Assembly: GCF_011043775.1 (NCBI RefSeq)
Contig: NZ_JAAKXY010000007.1
Location: 1-64,000 of the forward strand
Direction of reading: 5' to 3'
From: Natronolimnobius sp. AArcel1
GTDB lineage: Archaea; Halobacteriota; Halobacteria; Halobacteriales; Natrialbaceae
Length of the DNA stretch: 64,000 bases
In this document: in pieces, positions 1 through 8,239 of the stretch
How positions within the stretch are numbered: position 1 is the stretch's first letter
Layout: every line of letters starts with the position of its first letter
The notes under the pieces: model-generated
The model's input: the letters and a program-made list of their open reading frames with translations, nothing else
The model's database searches: none
Told to the model about the DNA's origin: nothing
Translations under genes and position numbers: made by a program

Positions 1-127
1 GGGTGGGCAGTCGGCGGAGCGCTCGCAAATGGATTGAACAATTTGTGCATTACTACAACCGACAGAGACCGCATCAATCGCTCGATGGACGAACGCCGAC
101 TGAGGAGGTGCTAAACTAGACAGTGCC
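1..127 (+). mobile_element. 3' end of an IS6-type insertion sequence
   Basis: Bases 3-119 encode the last 38 residues of an IS6-type DDE transposase, including the RSARKWIEQF and HQSLDGRTP motifs, and end in TAG. The same tail is found in the transposase at 15319-15999. The stop runs into AACTAGACAGTGCC (114-127), which matches the terminal repeat AACTAGACACTGCC at 16042-16055 with one mismatch. The rest of the element lies outside the window, so its integrity cannot be judged. Confidence 0.85.
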
Positions 128-212
128 TGTGTATCGATGATCTATCTAACATCAATCAATTTTCGCTCGCACCTTTTCCATCAGTACTTGCATTATTGGC
201 TTGCATTTATTC

Positions 213-335
213 GGCCCTGTTGAAATGCTCAGTAAATGATGTTTTTGGCACTATTGGCGGTACGGGGAAAGTAGATACCGTATCCACAACAGAGACACCA
301 TTCAAGAGATTCCACGAATCTCGGCCTTGTTGAAC
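213..335. repeat. Solo IS-end remnants
   Basis: Two short stretches resemble the terminal repeat GGCTCTGTTGAAATCC seen at 29866-30656: GGCCCTGTTGAAATGCTCAG at 213 and GGCCTTGTTGAA at 323. The first also shares the next bases (AGTAA-TGAT) with the left end at 29866. No transposase lies between them. They are read as decayed ends of an IS5-type element. The rest of 128-449 holds no gene that I can see. Confidence 0.5.
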
Positions 336-449
336 CGCTATTACTTAGACGGGAATCTGTGTACACCAGCTGTTTAGTACGTTTGCGTAGCCAAAAGTGT
401 GACCGGGCGGTTCGACGAACACACGCATCCGGAGCGTTCCTTGTCGGTC

Positions 450-794
450 TTAAATCCAGTCGTCGGGGAGTTCGTCGGCGTGGTCGGCCATTAGTTTCAA
501 CAGCGGTCGAATTTCATCGAATCGCGGACCTTTTCGCAGCACATTGGCCTTGCGGTCCCACTCGACGAGTCCCGCATCCTCTAGTTTCGGGAGGTGGACG
601 TGCCTCATCTGTGTTCTCAGGGCCGCCAGGTCGTCGTCTGCGATGATGACGTCCGCTGGTAACTGGGCGTCGTCATCGTCCAGGGGATTGTGATTGCGCA
701 TCTCAACGAGCACCCGACGACGATAGACATCCGCCAGGATTTCCAAAACATCGTCGAGCACGAGTCGTTCGCTGGATTCGTTGGACCTGGTCAT
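450..794 (-). CDS. DUF7344-like winged-helix regulator
   Basis: A 114-aa acidic protein. It starts with a helix-rich stretch of the type LDDVLEILADVYRRRVLVEM (residues 12-31), has a middle region ending in the basic helix TQMRHVHLPKLEDAGLVEWD, and closes with a C-terminal helical tail. This is the size and pattern of the haloarchaeal DUF7344/ArsR-like winged-helix regulators, which bind DNA as small dimers. It is transcribed away from the HTH-10 gene at 1027, with 232 bp between them. No effector domain is visible, so the target is unknown. The family label rests on pattern recognition only. Confidence 0.7.
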   Translation of the reverse strand: MTRSNESSERLVLDDVLEILADVYRRRVLVEMRNHNPLDDDDAQLPADVIIADDDLAALRTQMRHVHLPKLEDAGLVEWDRKANVLRKGPRFDEIRPLLKLMADHADELPDDWI

Positions 795-1026
795 GCAGAT
801 GAGTTTGAGACCTGCAACGGGTTACGTCCGCGGTGGACTGTCGAACTGTTGACTCGCGTTTGAAGAATAATATTCGGAAAGGGTCGTGGCTGCGAGCTAC
901 TTCGATGCTACACCAGCACAGACAGATGTCGCAGATGGACGTGCACGTTCACACGCTGAGCGCGATTCGATGTCGAACCTCGGAAGCCAGCCGCAGGTGT
1001 AAGTCTCTCCATCTCCTATCCCGAAT

Positions 1027-1698
1027 ATGGCCACAGAAACGGACGAGCACTCAGTTATCGCGGAAATCAGCATCGAGGCCGATGACATCGAGTTCGGACG
1101 CGTGCTGTCGGGCGACTTCGAACTCGAACTCGAACGGATCATTCCGATGGGGTCGGGTGGAGTGATCCCGTTGATCTGGCTCAACGCGGGCGACCCTGAA
1201 GCGTTCGAGACCAAAGTGCGCGAGTACGAAGGTACCAAGAAGATTCGTCAGTTGGTCTCTGTTGATGACCAGTTTCTCTACCAGGTGGAGTGGACCCCTG
1301 ACATGAATGGCTTCCTCACCGCGCTCAAGGAGTGCAACGTCTACGTTCTGGAGGGGGAGTACGAGGACGACGTCTGGGAGTTCCGCCTGCGGTTCACGTC
1401 CCGGGACCAACTCGTCGAGTTCACCGAGCGCCTCACGGCGAACCTGATTCCAGTGCGGCTCGACCGAATCTACAACCCTGGCCCGCCTGTGGCATCACCC
1501 CCCATGTCAGAACAGCAGCGCGAAACAATTGAACGAGCGTACCGACGCGGGTACTTCGAGGTGCCGCGCAAGACCACGTTAGAAGAACTCGCTGAAGAGG
1601 AGGGAATTAGCGACTCGGCGTACTCCAAGCGTCTGCGTAACGGCCTCGCATCCGTCATCGAAGGAGGCCTGCTCTCAGAGTTCGATTCCCATCACTGA
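1027..1698 (+). CDS. HTH-10 (Bat-type) transcriptional regulator
   Basis: A 223-aa protein. Residues 1-150 resemble the bacterioopsin-activator-type sensory N-domain (alternating strands, rich in acidic residues). Residues about 158-215 form the HTH-10 domain: MSEQQRETIERAYRRGYFEV, then TLEELAEEEGISDSAYSKRL. HTH-10 proteins are haloarchaeal one-component regulators of membrane, redox and surface genes. The ATG follows an AT-rich promoter stretch. The flanking genes are an unrelated regulator and an IS, so the regulon cannot be inferred. The family call is firm, the function open. Confidence 0.88.
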   Translation: MATETDEHSVIAEISIEADDIEFGRVLSGDFELELERIIPMGSGGVIPLIWLNAGDPEAFETKVREYEGTKKIRQLVSVDDQFLYQVEWTPDMNGFLTALKECNVYVLEGEYEDDVWEFRLRFTSRDQLVEFTERLTANLIPVRLDRIYNPGPPVASPPMSEQQRETIERAYRRGYFEVPRKTTLEELAEEEGISDSAYSKRLRNGLASVIEGGLLSEFDSHH

Positions 1699-1750
1699 CA
1701 AATGAGTGCCTCTGTTAACATGTTCGTAGTCATCGATCCGAGAACCCAAA

Positions 1751-2696
1751 GCACTGTTTCACTGTAAGATCCCGTTCTGCGTCGCTGCTTCAGCCGATGA
1801 ATATCCGTTCTGTCTCTCCCGGTTAGAGCATCTTATCGAGGTTGTGGGTGAGGCATGCGATAGCGAGTTCGCGGAACTGCTTCCACCAGTGGCGAGAGCG
1901 AACGAACGCCCCGTATTTTCGTTTGAGTCGAGAGTTCACCGTTTCGCTCTGGTTCCGTTGGCCGTAGAGTTCGGCATCCAACCGAGCGTTCCACGCTTGC
2001 TGAAGTGAGGAGAACTCACGGTGTTTGATCAGCGGACGAATCCCGTTCTCTCGAGCCAGTGTTCTAATCTGCTGATCGTCGTAGCCCTTGTCACCAAGCA
2101 GAACTCCGACTTCAGCTGCATTACGGTTGATGAGCGATGGTGCGATCTGCGTATCGTGTTTTCGGGTCGTTGTGACGTGGAGATCGAGGATCGCATTCGC
2201 TCTCGTATCGACTAAGAGCGTGACTTTCAGCTGCTGAATCGTCAGCTTCGTCCTCTTCGTATAGTGCTTTGAGGCGTGACTGCGGTAGAAGCCCGAGGCG
2301 TCGATCCCCGCAACACCGTCAGTTGGGAGCAGTGAAACAGAGAGGTTGAGAAGCACTCGCCAGAGGGCCATATCAAGTCTGTTGAATACTTTACAGAGCG
2401 TTGACGGGGCAGGAAGTTCGGTGAGGTTGATTGCGTTCCGAATGCGGGGCATTTCGATGAGTTCGTCGAGGAGTGTTCGATAGGTTGTGTCCTTCCGAAC
2501 TTTGAGACATAGCAGAACGATGTGTTGATGAAGCGTGTAGCGTTGTTTCGAGTACTTCGATGAATATCGGGCCACAGCACGTTGCGCTAACTGAAATGCT
2601 TCCTCGACAAACCGGAGCAATCGTGACTTCGGGAGAGTCTGCATTCGGTTGCACTACTGCCCAAACGTGTAACTCTTCAAGGGTTTCAACAGAGCC
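1751..2696 (-). mobile_element. IS5-family insertion sequence
   Basis: The element carries one transposase gene (1823-2644, minus). Its right end, read inward, is GGCTCTGTTGAAACCC (2681-2696), a typical haloarchaeal IS5-type terminal repeat. The left end is a poorer match near 1751 (GCACTGTTTCAC), and the 8-bp flanks do not match, so the left boundary is approximate and the copy may be old or rearranged. Confidence 0.75.
1823..2644 (-). CDS. IS5-family transposase
   Basis: A 273-aa DDE transposase that catalyses cut-and-paste movement of its element. The catalytic triad is visible: D115 (GIDASGFYRSH), D185 (LLGDKGYDDQ) and E234 (NQSETVNSRLKRKYG). The N-terminal 90 residues are the helical DNA-binding part. 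The reading frame is intact and full length for this subgroup, so the protein may be active, although the left terminal repeat of the element looks degraded. Confidence 0.92.
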   Translation of the reverse strand: MQTLPKSRLLRFVEEAFQLAQRAVARYSSKYSKQRYTLHQHIVLLCLKVRKDTTYRTLLDELIEMPRIRNAINLTELPAPSTLCKVFNRLDMALWRVLLNLSVSLLPTDGVAGIDASGFYRSHASKHYTKRTKLTIQQLKVTLLVDTRANAILDLHVTTTRKHDTQIAPSLINRNAAEVGVLLGDKGYDDQQIRTLARENGIRPLIKHREFSSLQQAWNARLDAELYGQRNQSETVNSRLKRKYGAFVRSRHWWKQFRELAIACLTHNLDKML

Positions 2697-2933
2697 ATTT
2701 ATTCCTCACCTTCCCCTTGGGGTCACACGTCGGCAAAACACGTTTCTCGAATATGCACACGAACTCCTGTTTTCTGTGTGCATATCCCGATACTGCCTCT
2801 CGAGTCGCTCTGAGTGCCTTCCATTGGGAACTTCAAATAAAATCGACCTCAAGAGTACAATGCAAAGCCACGAGAAGAGCCAGTCTGTGATCACAACCCC
2901 GCCAAGCAAGTCAGCGATAGCAACTCTATTTAC

Positions 2934-2974
2934 TTAACCAACAAAACTATGCACTCGAGAATTGTGTTGGTTAA
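2934..2974. promoter_or_regulatory. TTAACCAAC inverted repeat
   Basis: TTAACCAACA (2934-2943) pairs with TGTTGGTTAA (2965-2974). The TTAACCAAC half-sites lie 23 bp apart, about three helical turns centre to centre. It sits directly upstream of the ATG at 2985 and contains an earlier in-frame ATG (2949), which argues for the later start. Similar arrangements occur at 7883-7921 and 32508-32548. The upstream stretch 2697-2933 shows no gene. Confidence 0.65.
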
Positions 2975-2984
2975 CAGGGTGACC

Positions 2985-3308
2985 ATGTCCTACGAATCAC
3001 CGGAACCGCCAGCAGAACTCCCAAACGATCTTGTCGATACAATTGCTGAGTACTCAGCCGATCAACTTCGTCACTTAGCTCGCTACGGCGAAGCACTTGC
3101 TGAATACAAGGAACGTGAAGAGCGGCTTGCTAAGAATTCAGATGACGATAGGATCGAAGAACGCGCTGCCGAACTACCAGACGACGTTCCATCAAAAGCG
3201 ACAACAACGATCAAGGAGATCAACGACAATCGGTACTACTACTGGCAGTGGAGAGATGGAGACCAGATTAAGTCCAAATACAAAGGGCCAGTCAATCCTG
3301 ATGAGTAG
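2985..3308 (+). CDS. Small acidic protein, DUF6788-like C-terminus
   Basis: A 107-aa protein starting MSYESPEPPAELP. The middle is a charged helix (residues 20-55) and the C-terminus has NRYYYWQWRDGDQIKSKYKG, a signature resembling small DUF6788-type proteins found on mobile elements; no biochemical role is known to me. I chose the ATG at 2985 because an upstream in-frame ATG (2949) lies inside the operator-like inverted repeat. Two decayed copies of this gene lie nearby (5205-5290 and 7929-7966), so the family is repeatedly associated with this origin region. Confidence 0.6.
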   Translation: MSYESPEPPAELPNDLVDTIAEYSADQLRHLARYGEALAEYKEREERLAKNSDDDRIEERAAELPDDVPSKATTTIKEINDNRYYYWQWRDGDQIKSKYKGPVNPDE

Positions 3309-3457
3309 GCTGGCGGGGAGCGACCATGGGTTGACACCCCAGTGCGTCCAGTGTCTTTACCCACACTCCGTGTACAAAGTGAATTGACTCAGGACTCGAG
3401 AAGCGTGATACCAGAGATCAATATAACACAGTCCGACAACAGAGTGGAAAGCTGCAA

Positions 3458-3868
3458 TCAGTGTTCGGGTCGCGGGGCAGTTTCGTACCGAGAGATATCA
3501 TCGCGCTTCTCAACCCGATCGTAGATCTCCTGAAGTGTCTCTTGGGCACGGAGGAGTTTGTGTTCCTCGAGGAATTGTCGACCACTCTCACTAATCCCAT
3601 AAAATTTGTACGGGAGGTCGTTTTGCCGTTGGTCTTGTGGCAGGGTGACCTCTTCGACAATCCCCGCATCAACGAGTTGGTCCAGATGCTGGCGGATTGT
3701 TGTCTGGCTCTTGCTTGGATTCACGTAGTTGAGTTCTTTCAACGTCGGCAATCCATATGGATGTCCCAGAATGTCCTGAAGAAGCGCAAACCGCGTCTCC
3801 TGGGTGACGACATTGAGCCGCTTCCGGACCGACTCGAGTTCACTTGGTGGTTGATCAGACGTACTCAT
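3458..3868 (-). CDS. ArsR-like winged-helix regulator
   Basis: A 136-aa protein. Residues 15-75 form a winged helix (VTQETRFALLQDILGHPYG, then SQTTIRQHLDQLVDAGIVEE), followed by a wing ending in KFYGISESGRQFLEEH and a C-terminal amphipathic helix, a likely dimerisation element. Such proteins are common on haloarchaeal plasmids. It is divergent from the gene at 3989, with a GTTTCGC inverted repeat in the shared 120-bp promoter region, which suggests it regulates itself and that gene. Confidence 0.8.
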   Translation of the reverse strand: MSTSDQPPSELESVRKRLNVVTQETRFALLQDILGHPYGLPTLKELNYVNPSKSQTTIRQHLDQLVDAGIVEEVTLPQDQRQNDLPYKFYGISESGRQFLEEHKLLRAQETLQEIYDRVEKRDDISRYETAPRPEH

Positions 3869-3899
3869 TAGTTTGGTGTTCGAGTGGTGCGTGCAAAAG

Positions 3900-3936
3900 C
3901 GTTTCGCCCAAATACGAATCGTTCAATAGCGAAACG
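3900..3936. promoter_or_regulatory. GTTTCGC inverted repeat in divergent promoter
   Basis: CGTTTCGC (3900-3907) and GCGAAACG (3929-3936) form perfect 8-bp arms with 21 bp between them, midway between the divergent genes 3458-3868 and 3989-4564. This is a plausible operator for the winged-helix protein. Confidence 0.55.
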
Positions 3937-3988
3937 GTTCATGATAAGGTCGGTGGATTAAAGCGTTGTACTTGAGACTCTCCGGTAA

Positions 3989-4564
3989 ATGAGTGAGGAC
4001 TCAGTCACCGTTGATGAACTCGCTGAGAAAGCTGAAGATTATCTTCACGATGCCTCACTTATGCCAAAAGAATACGAAACGCTCAAACAAGGGGTTGCGG
4101 AGCTGTCCCCAATTTTTTCGGCTGAGAGAGCATATTTTGTCCTTGGCAGCTACGGACAACCAGAGATTCGACGTCTCCAACTGGTGAAAGATCGCCTCAA
4201 TCGACAACCAGGTGTGTATGCATTTTTGATGGTCGACATCCGAAGTGAGTGGACGAATACCTACCTCAAATTCCGGCTACTCGCCGATTATACGGATCAG
4301 ATCGTTGGCATCGCCGAGCACTCCCAGGGTGGCTTCCTCGTTGAACAGGGCTACTTCACAGCTCTTGAGGAATATTTTGCAAAAACCCACGTATTCCAAC
4401 GCGACTATGAGTCGCTCGATCTGGACGACGTTAATACAGGAGTCACAAGTGAAAACCCGTATAGTGGAATGCAAACATCCATTTTTGAGATGTTGGACGA
4501 AGGAGACCGGTTATATCGGTGGGCCACTGAAGACGACCTCGTAGACTGTGTTGATATGCTCTGA
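3989..4564 (+). CDS. Uncharacterised 191-aa protein
   Basis: The start follows a promoter shared with the winged-helix gene. Residues 1-45 are acidic and helical. Residues 48-130 alternate strand and helix (AYFVLGSYGQPEIRRLQLVK, then VYAFLMVDI, then QIVGIAEHSQGGFLVEQGYF), like a Rossmann-like alpha/beta domain. I do not recognise a catalytic motif. A nucleoside-deoxyribosyltransferase or TIR-like fold is conceivable from the 'lists its own neighbours, then short acidic loops' pattern, but that is a guess. There are no membrane segments or signal peptide. The gene lies next to the origin repeats and may be a plasmid-maintenance or defence accessory. Confidence 0.55.
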   Translation: MSEDSVTVDELAEKAEDYLHDASLMPKEYETLKQGVAELSPIFSAERAYFVLGSYGQPEIRRLQLVKDRLNRQPGVYAFLMVDIRSEWTNTYLKFRLLADYTDQIVGIAEHSQGGFLVEQGYFTALEEYFAKTHVFQRDYESLDLDDVNTGVTSENPYSGMQTSIFEMLDEGDRLYRWATEDDLVDCVDML

Positions 4565-4636
4565 CAGACACTACAAGTAGCTGTCAAATAATGCAAATCT
4601 CAGGTCACTCGAGTTGGAATCTCAAAGTGCTGCAGA

Positions 4637-5544
4637 CACCCCTATCGATTTGTTTTTCGCGAGTAGGTTGCAAGCGCCATCTATCCTTGGCACCCCAGTA
4701 CGCCCAGTGTCGATCAACCAGGATACCAAACACCCCCCACCATGTCCACTGTCTCGAGAAACAATTTCACCACACCCCAACGTGTCCAGTGTCTTTGTCT
4801 CTCCAAGGATGCTGTAGACACCCCTATCGATTTGTTCGAAACAGGGCAAACCATCACTCACCCACCCCACCCGTCGAGTGTAAATCAGCGAATATTCAGA
4901 GTACAAACCGTCTCTGTGACGGTTAGAAAGAAGAGGTTCGCTTGAATTCTGTGAGATGACAATCTAAGAAGAGCAGATGATAAAAAGTTAGTACAGAGGA
5001 TCTCGCGAAAGACATGGCCATCTCGAGCTGATGATGGTCCCCTCAATCATATAAAAGACCTCTATAACCGACACTCAATGCTCCTACTGCAAAATCCCCT
5101 TGTTCAAAGTCCCATACAATCCCTGCTGCAAGGCAGCTATCTACCACAATTTCGGATAGATACACTCGACAGGTGGGGTGTTCCTTGAACTCAGTGTATA
5201 TGTTAGAAGAGCGACTTCGACACGCAACTTGCTACGGCGAAACGCTTGCTGAGTACAAGGAGTGTTAGGAGCGCCTCGCCAACAACATATGGTTCAATAT
5301 ATATAATGATACCAACTTCCATTGTTCTACCACCTTGAGGATGCTGCAGACACCTCTATCGATTTGTTTTTCGCAAGTACGTTGCTAGTGTCGTCAATGG
5401 TTTAACACCCCATTATGTCCAGTGTCTTTGTCTCCCAATGACGCCAGTTTCTGTTGTATTACCCTTCAAAGTGACTGCAGACACCCCTATCGATTTGTTC
5501 GACACAGTCCAGACCACTACGCACACACCCCTATCGATTTGTTT
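4637..5544 (+). repeat. Class I origin-type repeats, downstream cluster
   Basis: Copies of CACCCCTATCGATTTGTTC (or ending TTT) lie at 4637, 4819, 5351 (one mismatch), 5482 and 5526, all in + orientation, downstream of cdc6. Several are preceded by GCTGCAGA and followed by a class II repeat, giving composite units of about 100 bp. More copies flank the cdc6 start (6919-7443). These are read as origin recognition boxes for the adjacent Orc1/Cdc6. The stretch 4565-5551 holds no intact gene. Confidence 0.75.
5205..5290 (+). pseudogene. Fragment of the 2985-type small gene
   Basis: The stretch GCTACGGCGAAACGCTTGCT-GAGTACAAGGA with its flanks matches the middle of the gene at 2985-3308 (about 3060-3145), but an in-frame TAG replaces a codon and both ends are missing. 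It is a relic left by duplication in the origin region. Confidence 0.6.
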
Positions 5545-5551
5545 TTCGCAA

Positions 5552-6886
5552 TTACTGAGATTCCTTACGGAGTTGAGCTTGAACCACCGCTTGGAGTTCG
5601 TCATCATGCACATCATCAAATCGAGAGTCTTCACGAAGCGTATCCATGATTGTTTCTGGACTTTCAGCAAACGAGAACTCGAGATAGCTCCCTGAGTGTG
5701 GACCTTGGCTTTTGCGTTCGGATTCCACGAGAGAGTACGTCGTCAACTCCTTCATCTTGTTGACATAGGTCTCTTGATGATACTGATCTACATTGAGCGT
5801 GTCTGTGAGATACCGATAGACAGTGTAGCCATTCGGACTTTTCGCAGTCCCGCTGCCAGCTTGTTGAGCTACCGCCGCTGTTGCCAGTAAGCAGAGTTTT
5901 TTCTGAGTACTGATTCCACGCGTGACCTCCAGTACGCGGTTCTTCTCGACCTTATCTTGGGCTTTTCGTACGTGAGTTTCAGTTACCCGATCTGCAGCCT
6001 CACGTTCAGCAATGGACCCGGCTGTCCGCATCAAGTCGATTGCCTTTCGGGCATCACCGTGAGTTTGGGCAGCGAATGCAGCTGCAAGTGGGATCACATC
6101 TTCACTGAGTGCATCCTCATAGAACGCATCTGTCCGATGGTAGAGAATTTCCCGAAGCTGGTTCGCATCATAATCATTGAAATGGACATCCTCAGGAGTA
6201 AACGAACTCACTGCACGGCTCCCGACATTGGACATCATTGTGGCATCGTTTGTAATCGCTGTCACTGAAACATTTGCTCTCGTATCGTCAGTACTTCCAG
6301 CTCGAGAAAGTTGGTACAGCAATCGCGAAAACGCAGGTTCATCGATATCTCGACGGCCAACCAGCATATCGAGTTCATCGAGAATAACAACTACAGTGTC
6401 GTAGTGTTCATCGATCAACCGATACAGCTCACGCCATTTCTTTTTTGTTGGGATACCATGCTCAGGAACTTCGACCGTAACGCCAGCATCAGTAGCAACC
6501 TTCCGCGCGAGTTCATAAACTGCAGAACCAAGTGTACCGACATTTTGGCAGTTCATGTGGATAACGCCAAAGCGAATGTCTCGAGTCTCGCATAGCTCAA
6601 GGATGTTTTTACAGACTGCGTTGATGATCAACGACTTTCCTGTACCTGATGGACCATAGAGGAAGAGATTAGGTGGTCGTTCACCGTTGATAGCAACGCG
6701 AAGATGCTGAGTGATCTCTGTAAGCTGTGAATCTCGCCCAACAATGCGGCCTTCATCGACAATCTCGTTAGGCTCCAAGAGAGGCCGGTTCCGGATAAGA
6801 CTCGCAGATTCCTCCTGATCGAGAATAAGATCCTTAATAGAACCCGTCTCACCAGGCGGGGTCCCTGAATCTGGGTCTTTTGACAT
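5552..6886 (-). CDS. cdc6: Orc1/Cdc6 replication initiator
   Basis: A 444-aa AAA+ initiator that binds origin recognition boxes and promotes loading of the MCM helicase. Walker A is GPSGTGKS (78-85) and Walker B VVVILDELD (165-173). A sensor-2 style helix (HGDARKAIDLMRTAG) follows, and the C-terminal 110 residues form the winged-helix DNA-binding domain. Length is normal for haloarchaeal Orc proteins. Iterated CACCCCTATCGATTTGTT repeats lie on both sides, with five copies between 6919 and 7443 upstream of the start, so gene and origin form one replicator. A second, shorter paralogue is at 36533-37561. Confidence 0.95.
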   Translation of the reverse strand: MSKDPDSGTPPGETGSIKDLILDQEESASLIRNRPLLEPNEIVDEGRIVGRDSQLTEITQHLRVAINGERPPNLFLYGPSGTGKSLIINAVCKNILELCETRDIRFGVIHMNCQNVGTLGSAVYELARKVATDAGVTVEVPEHGIPTKKKWRELYRLIDEHYDTVVVILDELDMLVGRRDIDEPAFSRLLYQLSRAGSTDDTRANVSVTAITNDATMMSNVGSRAVSSFTPEDVHFNDYDANQLREILYHRTDAFYEDALSEDVIPLAAAFAAQTHGDARKAIDLMRTAGSIAEREAADRVTETHVRKAQDKVEKNRVLEVTRGISTQKKLCLLATAAVAQQAGSGTAKSPNGYTVYRYLTDTLNVDQYHQETYVNKMKELTTYSLVESERKSQGPHSGSYLEFSFAESPETIMDTLREDSRFDDVHDDELQAVVQAQLRKESQ

Positions 6887-7450
6887 ACAAAGGCCCTCAC
6901 AGTCAATTGACTAAAAGGTTCCCCTATCGATATGTATTTTCTCAGTAGAGGTGTTAGAAAGGAGGTTTGTGGGTTTTTCAGTTATAGGACCGGAAACCTA
7001 CAACGACTTGTTTCAGAACAGTCTCACACCCCTATCGATTTGTTCGAACCGGAAGAGGGGTGGAGTCCTAAAAACAAGAAGAGCTGACCAAGATAGCGGA
7101 AGACGAGTAGATGCAGTTGATGCATTTGTTATTCTAGGTTTCTAGTCTAGAACTAGAATAGAACACACCCCTATCGATTTGTTCAACTTGACACCAGCAA
7201 CAATGTTTCTCCTCTGATCTCCTCGATATGATCGCTATCGATTTGTTCAACTTGACACCAGCAACAATGTTTCTCCTCTGATCTCCTCGATATGATCGGT
7301 CGGCGAACCATTATTAATCTGTAATCTAATCCCTCTAACACCACATTTGCTCGTTGAAAGAGCGTCTGCTGATAAATATTGAATTGAATCCCCAGTCCTA
7401 CAGCTCCCAGTCTATTTTGAGCAAAAACAAATCGATAGGGGTGTCTGTGT
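6887..7450. other. Putative replication origin next to cdc6
   Basis: Class I repeats lie at 6919 (degenerate), 7027, 7166 and about 7230 (half conserved) in + orientation, and at 7425-7443 in the opposite orientation. Between 7300 and 7420 is an AT-rich stretch (ATTATTAATCTGTAATCTAA) suited to unwinding. Oppositely oriented boxes around an AT-rich core beside an orc gene are the standard haloarchaeal origin layout. A minimal origin cannot be defined by eye. Confidence 0.75.
7171..7298 (+). repeat. Perfect 2 x 64-bp tandem duplication
   Basis: Bases 7171-7234 and 7235-7298 are identical. The unit begins with CTATCGATTTGTTCAACTTG, the 3' part of a class I repeat, so the duplication creates an extra truncated box inside the origin. 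Perfect identity points to a recent event. Confidence 0.9.
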
Positions 7451-7720
7451 ACTACACATCAAAATACTCATCAATCCATTGGTTGTGCTGTTCCTCCGCA
7501 CCGACTAATTCGATTACACATCTCGAAATCGATCAGATTTCACTTGGAAAAATAACGGACTGACTTGATGCGCGGCAGCAGACTCGAGGCACTAGGTGTC
7601 ATCTTATTAATCCGGAGAACCGTGGAAAATCGGTGGAGAATATAAACAGCATGAACTAGAATATCTGGTTGAGAGTGTAGGAGCACAGTTATCAGTGCAT
7701 TCGGGAAATTGACATGACCT

Positions 7721-7791
7721 CACTACTTCCGCTGTTAGCCATGAATAACTGTAGCACTCATTGCATCCTTAGTGTAACAGCGGAAGTAGTG
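7721..7791. repeat. 17-bp perfect inverted repeat with 37-bp spacer
   Basis: CACTACTTCCGCTGTTA (7721-7737) and TAACAGCGGAAGTAGTG (7775-7791) are exact inverse copies; with one mismatch the arms extend to 20 bp. There is no adjacent gene and no T-run. It could be a recombination or protein-binding site, a cruciform, or a tiny MITE-like relic. Elsewhere 7451-7880 shows no gene. Confidence 0.7.
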
Positions 7792-7882
7792 GGGTGGGGG
7801 TGCCTCAGGTTCGTGGAATGATCTCTTCTCGCTTTTTCCTGCCAAGTGTATTTTGACACCCTCTGTTCCCTTCAGAATGCCT

Positions 7883-7921
7883 TTAACCAACAACATGGAC
7901 CAGAAGCTCGGCGTTGGTTAA
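7883..7921. promoter_or_regulatory. TTAACCAAC inverted repeat, second copy
   Basis: TTAACCAAC (7883-7891) and GTTGGTTAA (7913-7921) with 21 bp between them. It precedes a decayed copy of the 2985 gene, just as the copy at 2934 precedes the intact gene. Confidence 0.6.
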
Positions 7922-7928
7922 CAACAAG

Positions 7929-7966
7929 ACCATATCCTACGAGTCATCGGAACCGTCAGCAGATAC
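7929..7966 (+). pseudogene. 5' relic of the 2985-type small gene
   Basis: ATATCCTACGAGTCATCGGA and what follows encode I-SYESSEPSAD, matching residues 2-12 of the gene at 2985; the start codon is ATA rather than ATG and similarity stops after about 12 codons. No other gene is visible in 7967-8239. Confidence 0.55.
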
Positions 7967-8209
7967 GCCAACAGTAAAAACAATCAGAACTATAACAAGT
8001 AATGTCTGGCACAGATATCCGATCAATGGCTGTATGAATTGCTTCTGTAAGGTTGAGGATGGTAGGCCATCGATCAGGATCTCAGACGTCCGTCTTCCAC
8101 GTAGTTGAAACGACAGTTTTCATTGTCGTAACTCGCTATGAGTGTAATAACTGACCTCTACTGTCCTGACTACTGATGTTCATTGTGATAAATATTAGAA
8201 ATACATATG

Positions 8210-8218
8210 TTTAAATAT
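8210..8218 (+). promoter_or_regulatory. TATA box for the secreted nuclease operon
   Basis: TTTAAATAT is centred 26 nt before the ATG at 8240, which predicts a leaderless or nearly leaderless transcript, as is usual in haloarchaea. Confidence 0.6.
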
Positions 8219-8239
8219 CTCTGATAGTGGTGTCATTTC

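Larger units (their letters stand above)
3334..5430 (+). repeat. Class II origin-type repeats (CACCCCA-N4-GTCCAGTGTC)
   Basis: Five copies lie at about 3335-3358, 4691-4714, 4733-4755, 4773-4797 and 5406-5430, all in the same orientation. On the other strand they read GACACTGGAC-N4-TGGGGTG: a CACTGGA-like core followed by a G-run, which resembles the general layout of haloarchaeal origin recognition boxes. They are interleaved with the class I repeats beside cdc6. The spacing is irregular and there are no unique spacers of constant size, so this is not a CRISPR array. Confidence 0.6.

Noticed and set aside
4637-7443. CRISPR-like array of CACCCCTATCGATTTGTT repeats
   Set aside because: Spacing is irregular (about 45 to over 1000 bp), one copy is inverted and a cdc6 gene lies between them; these are origin-type repeats.
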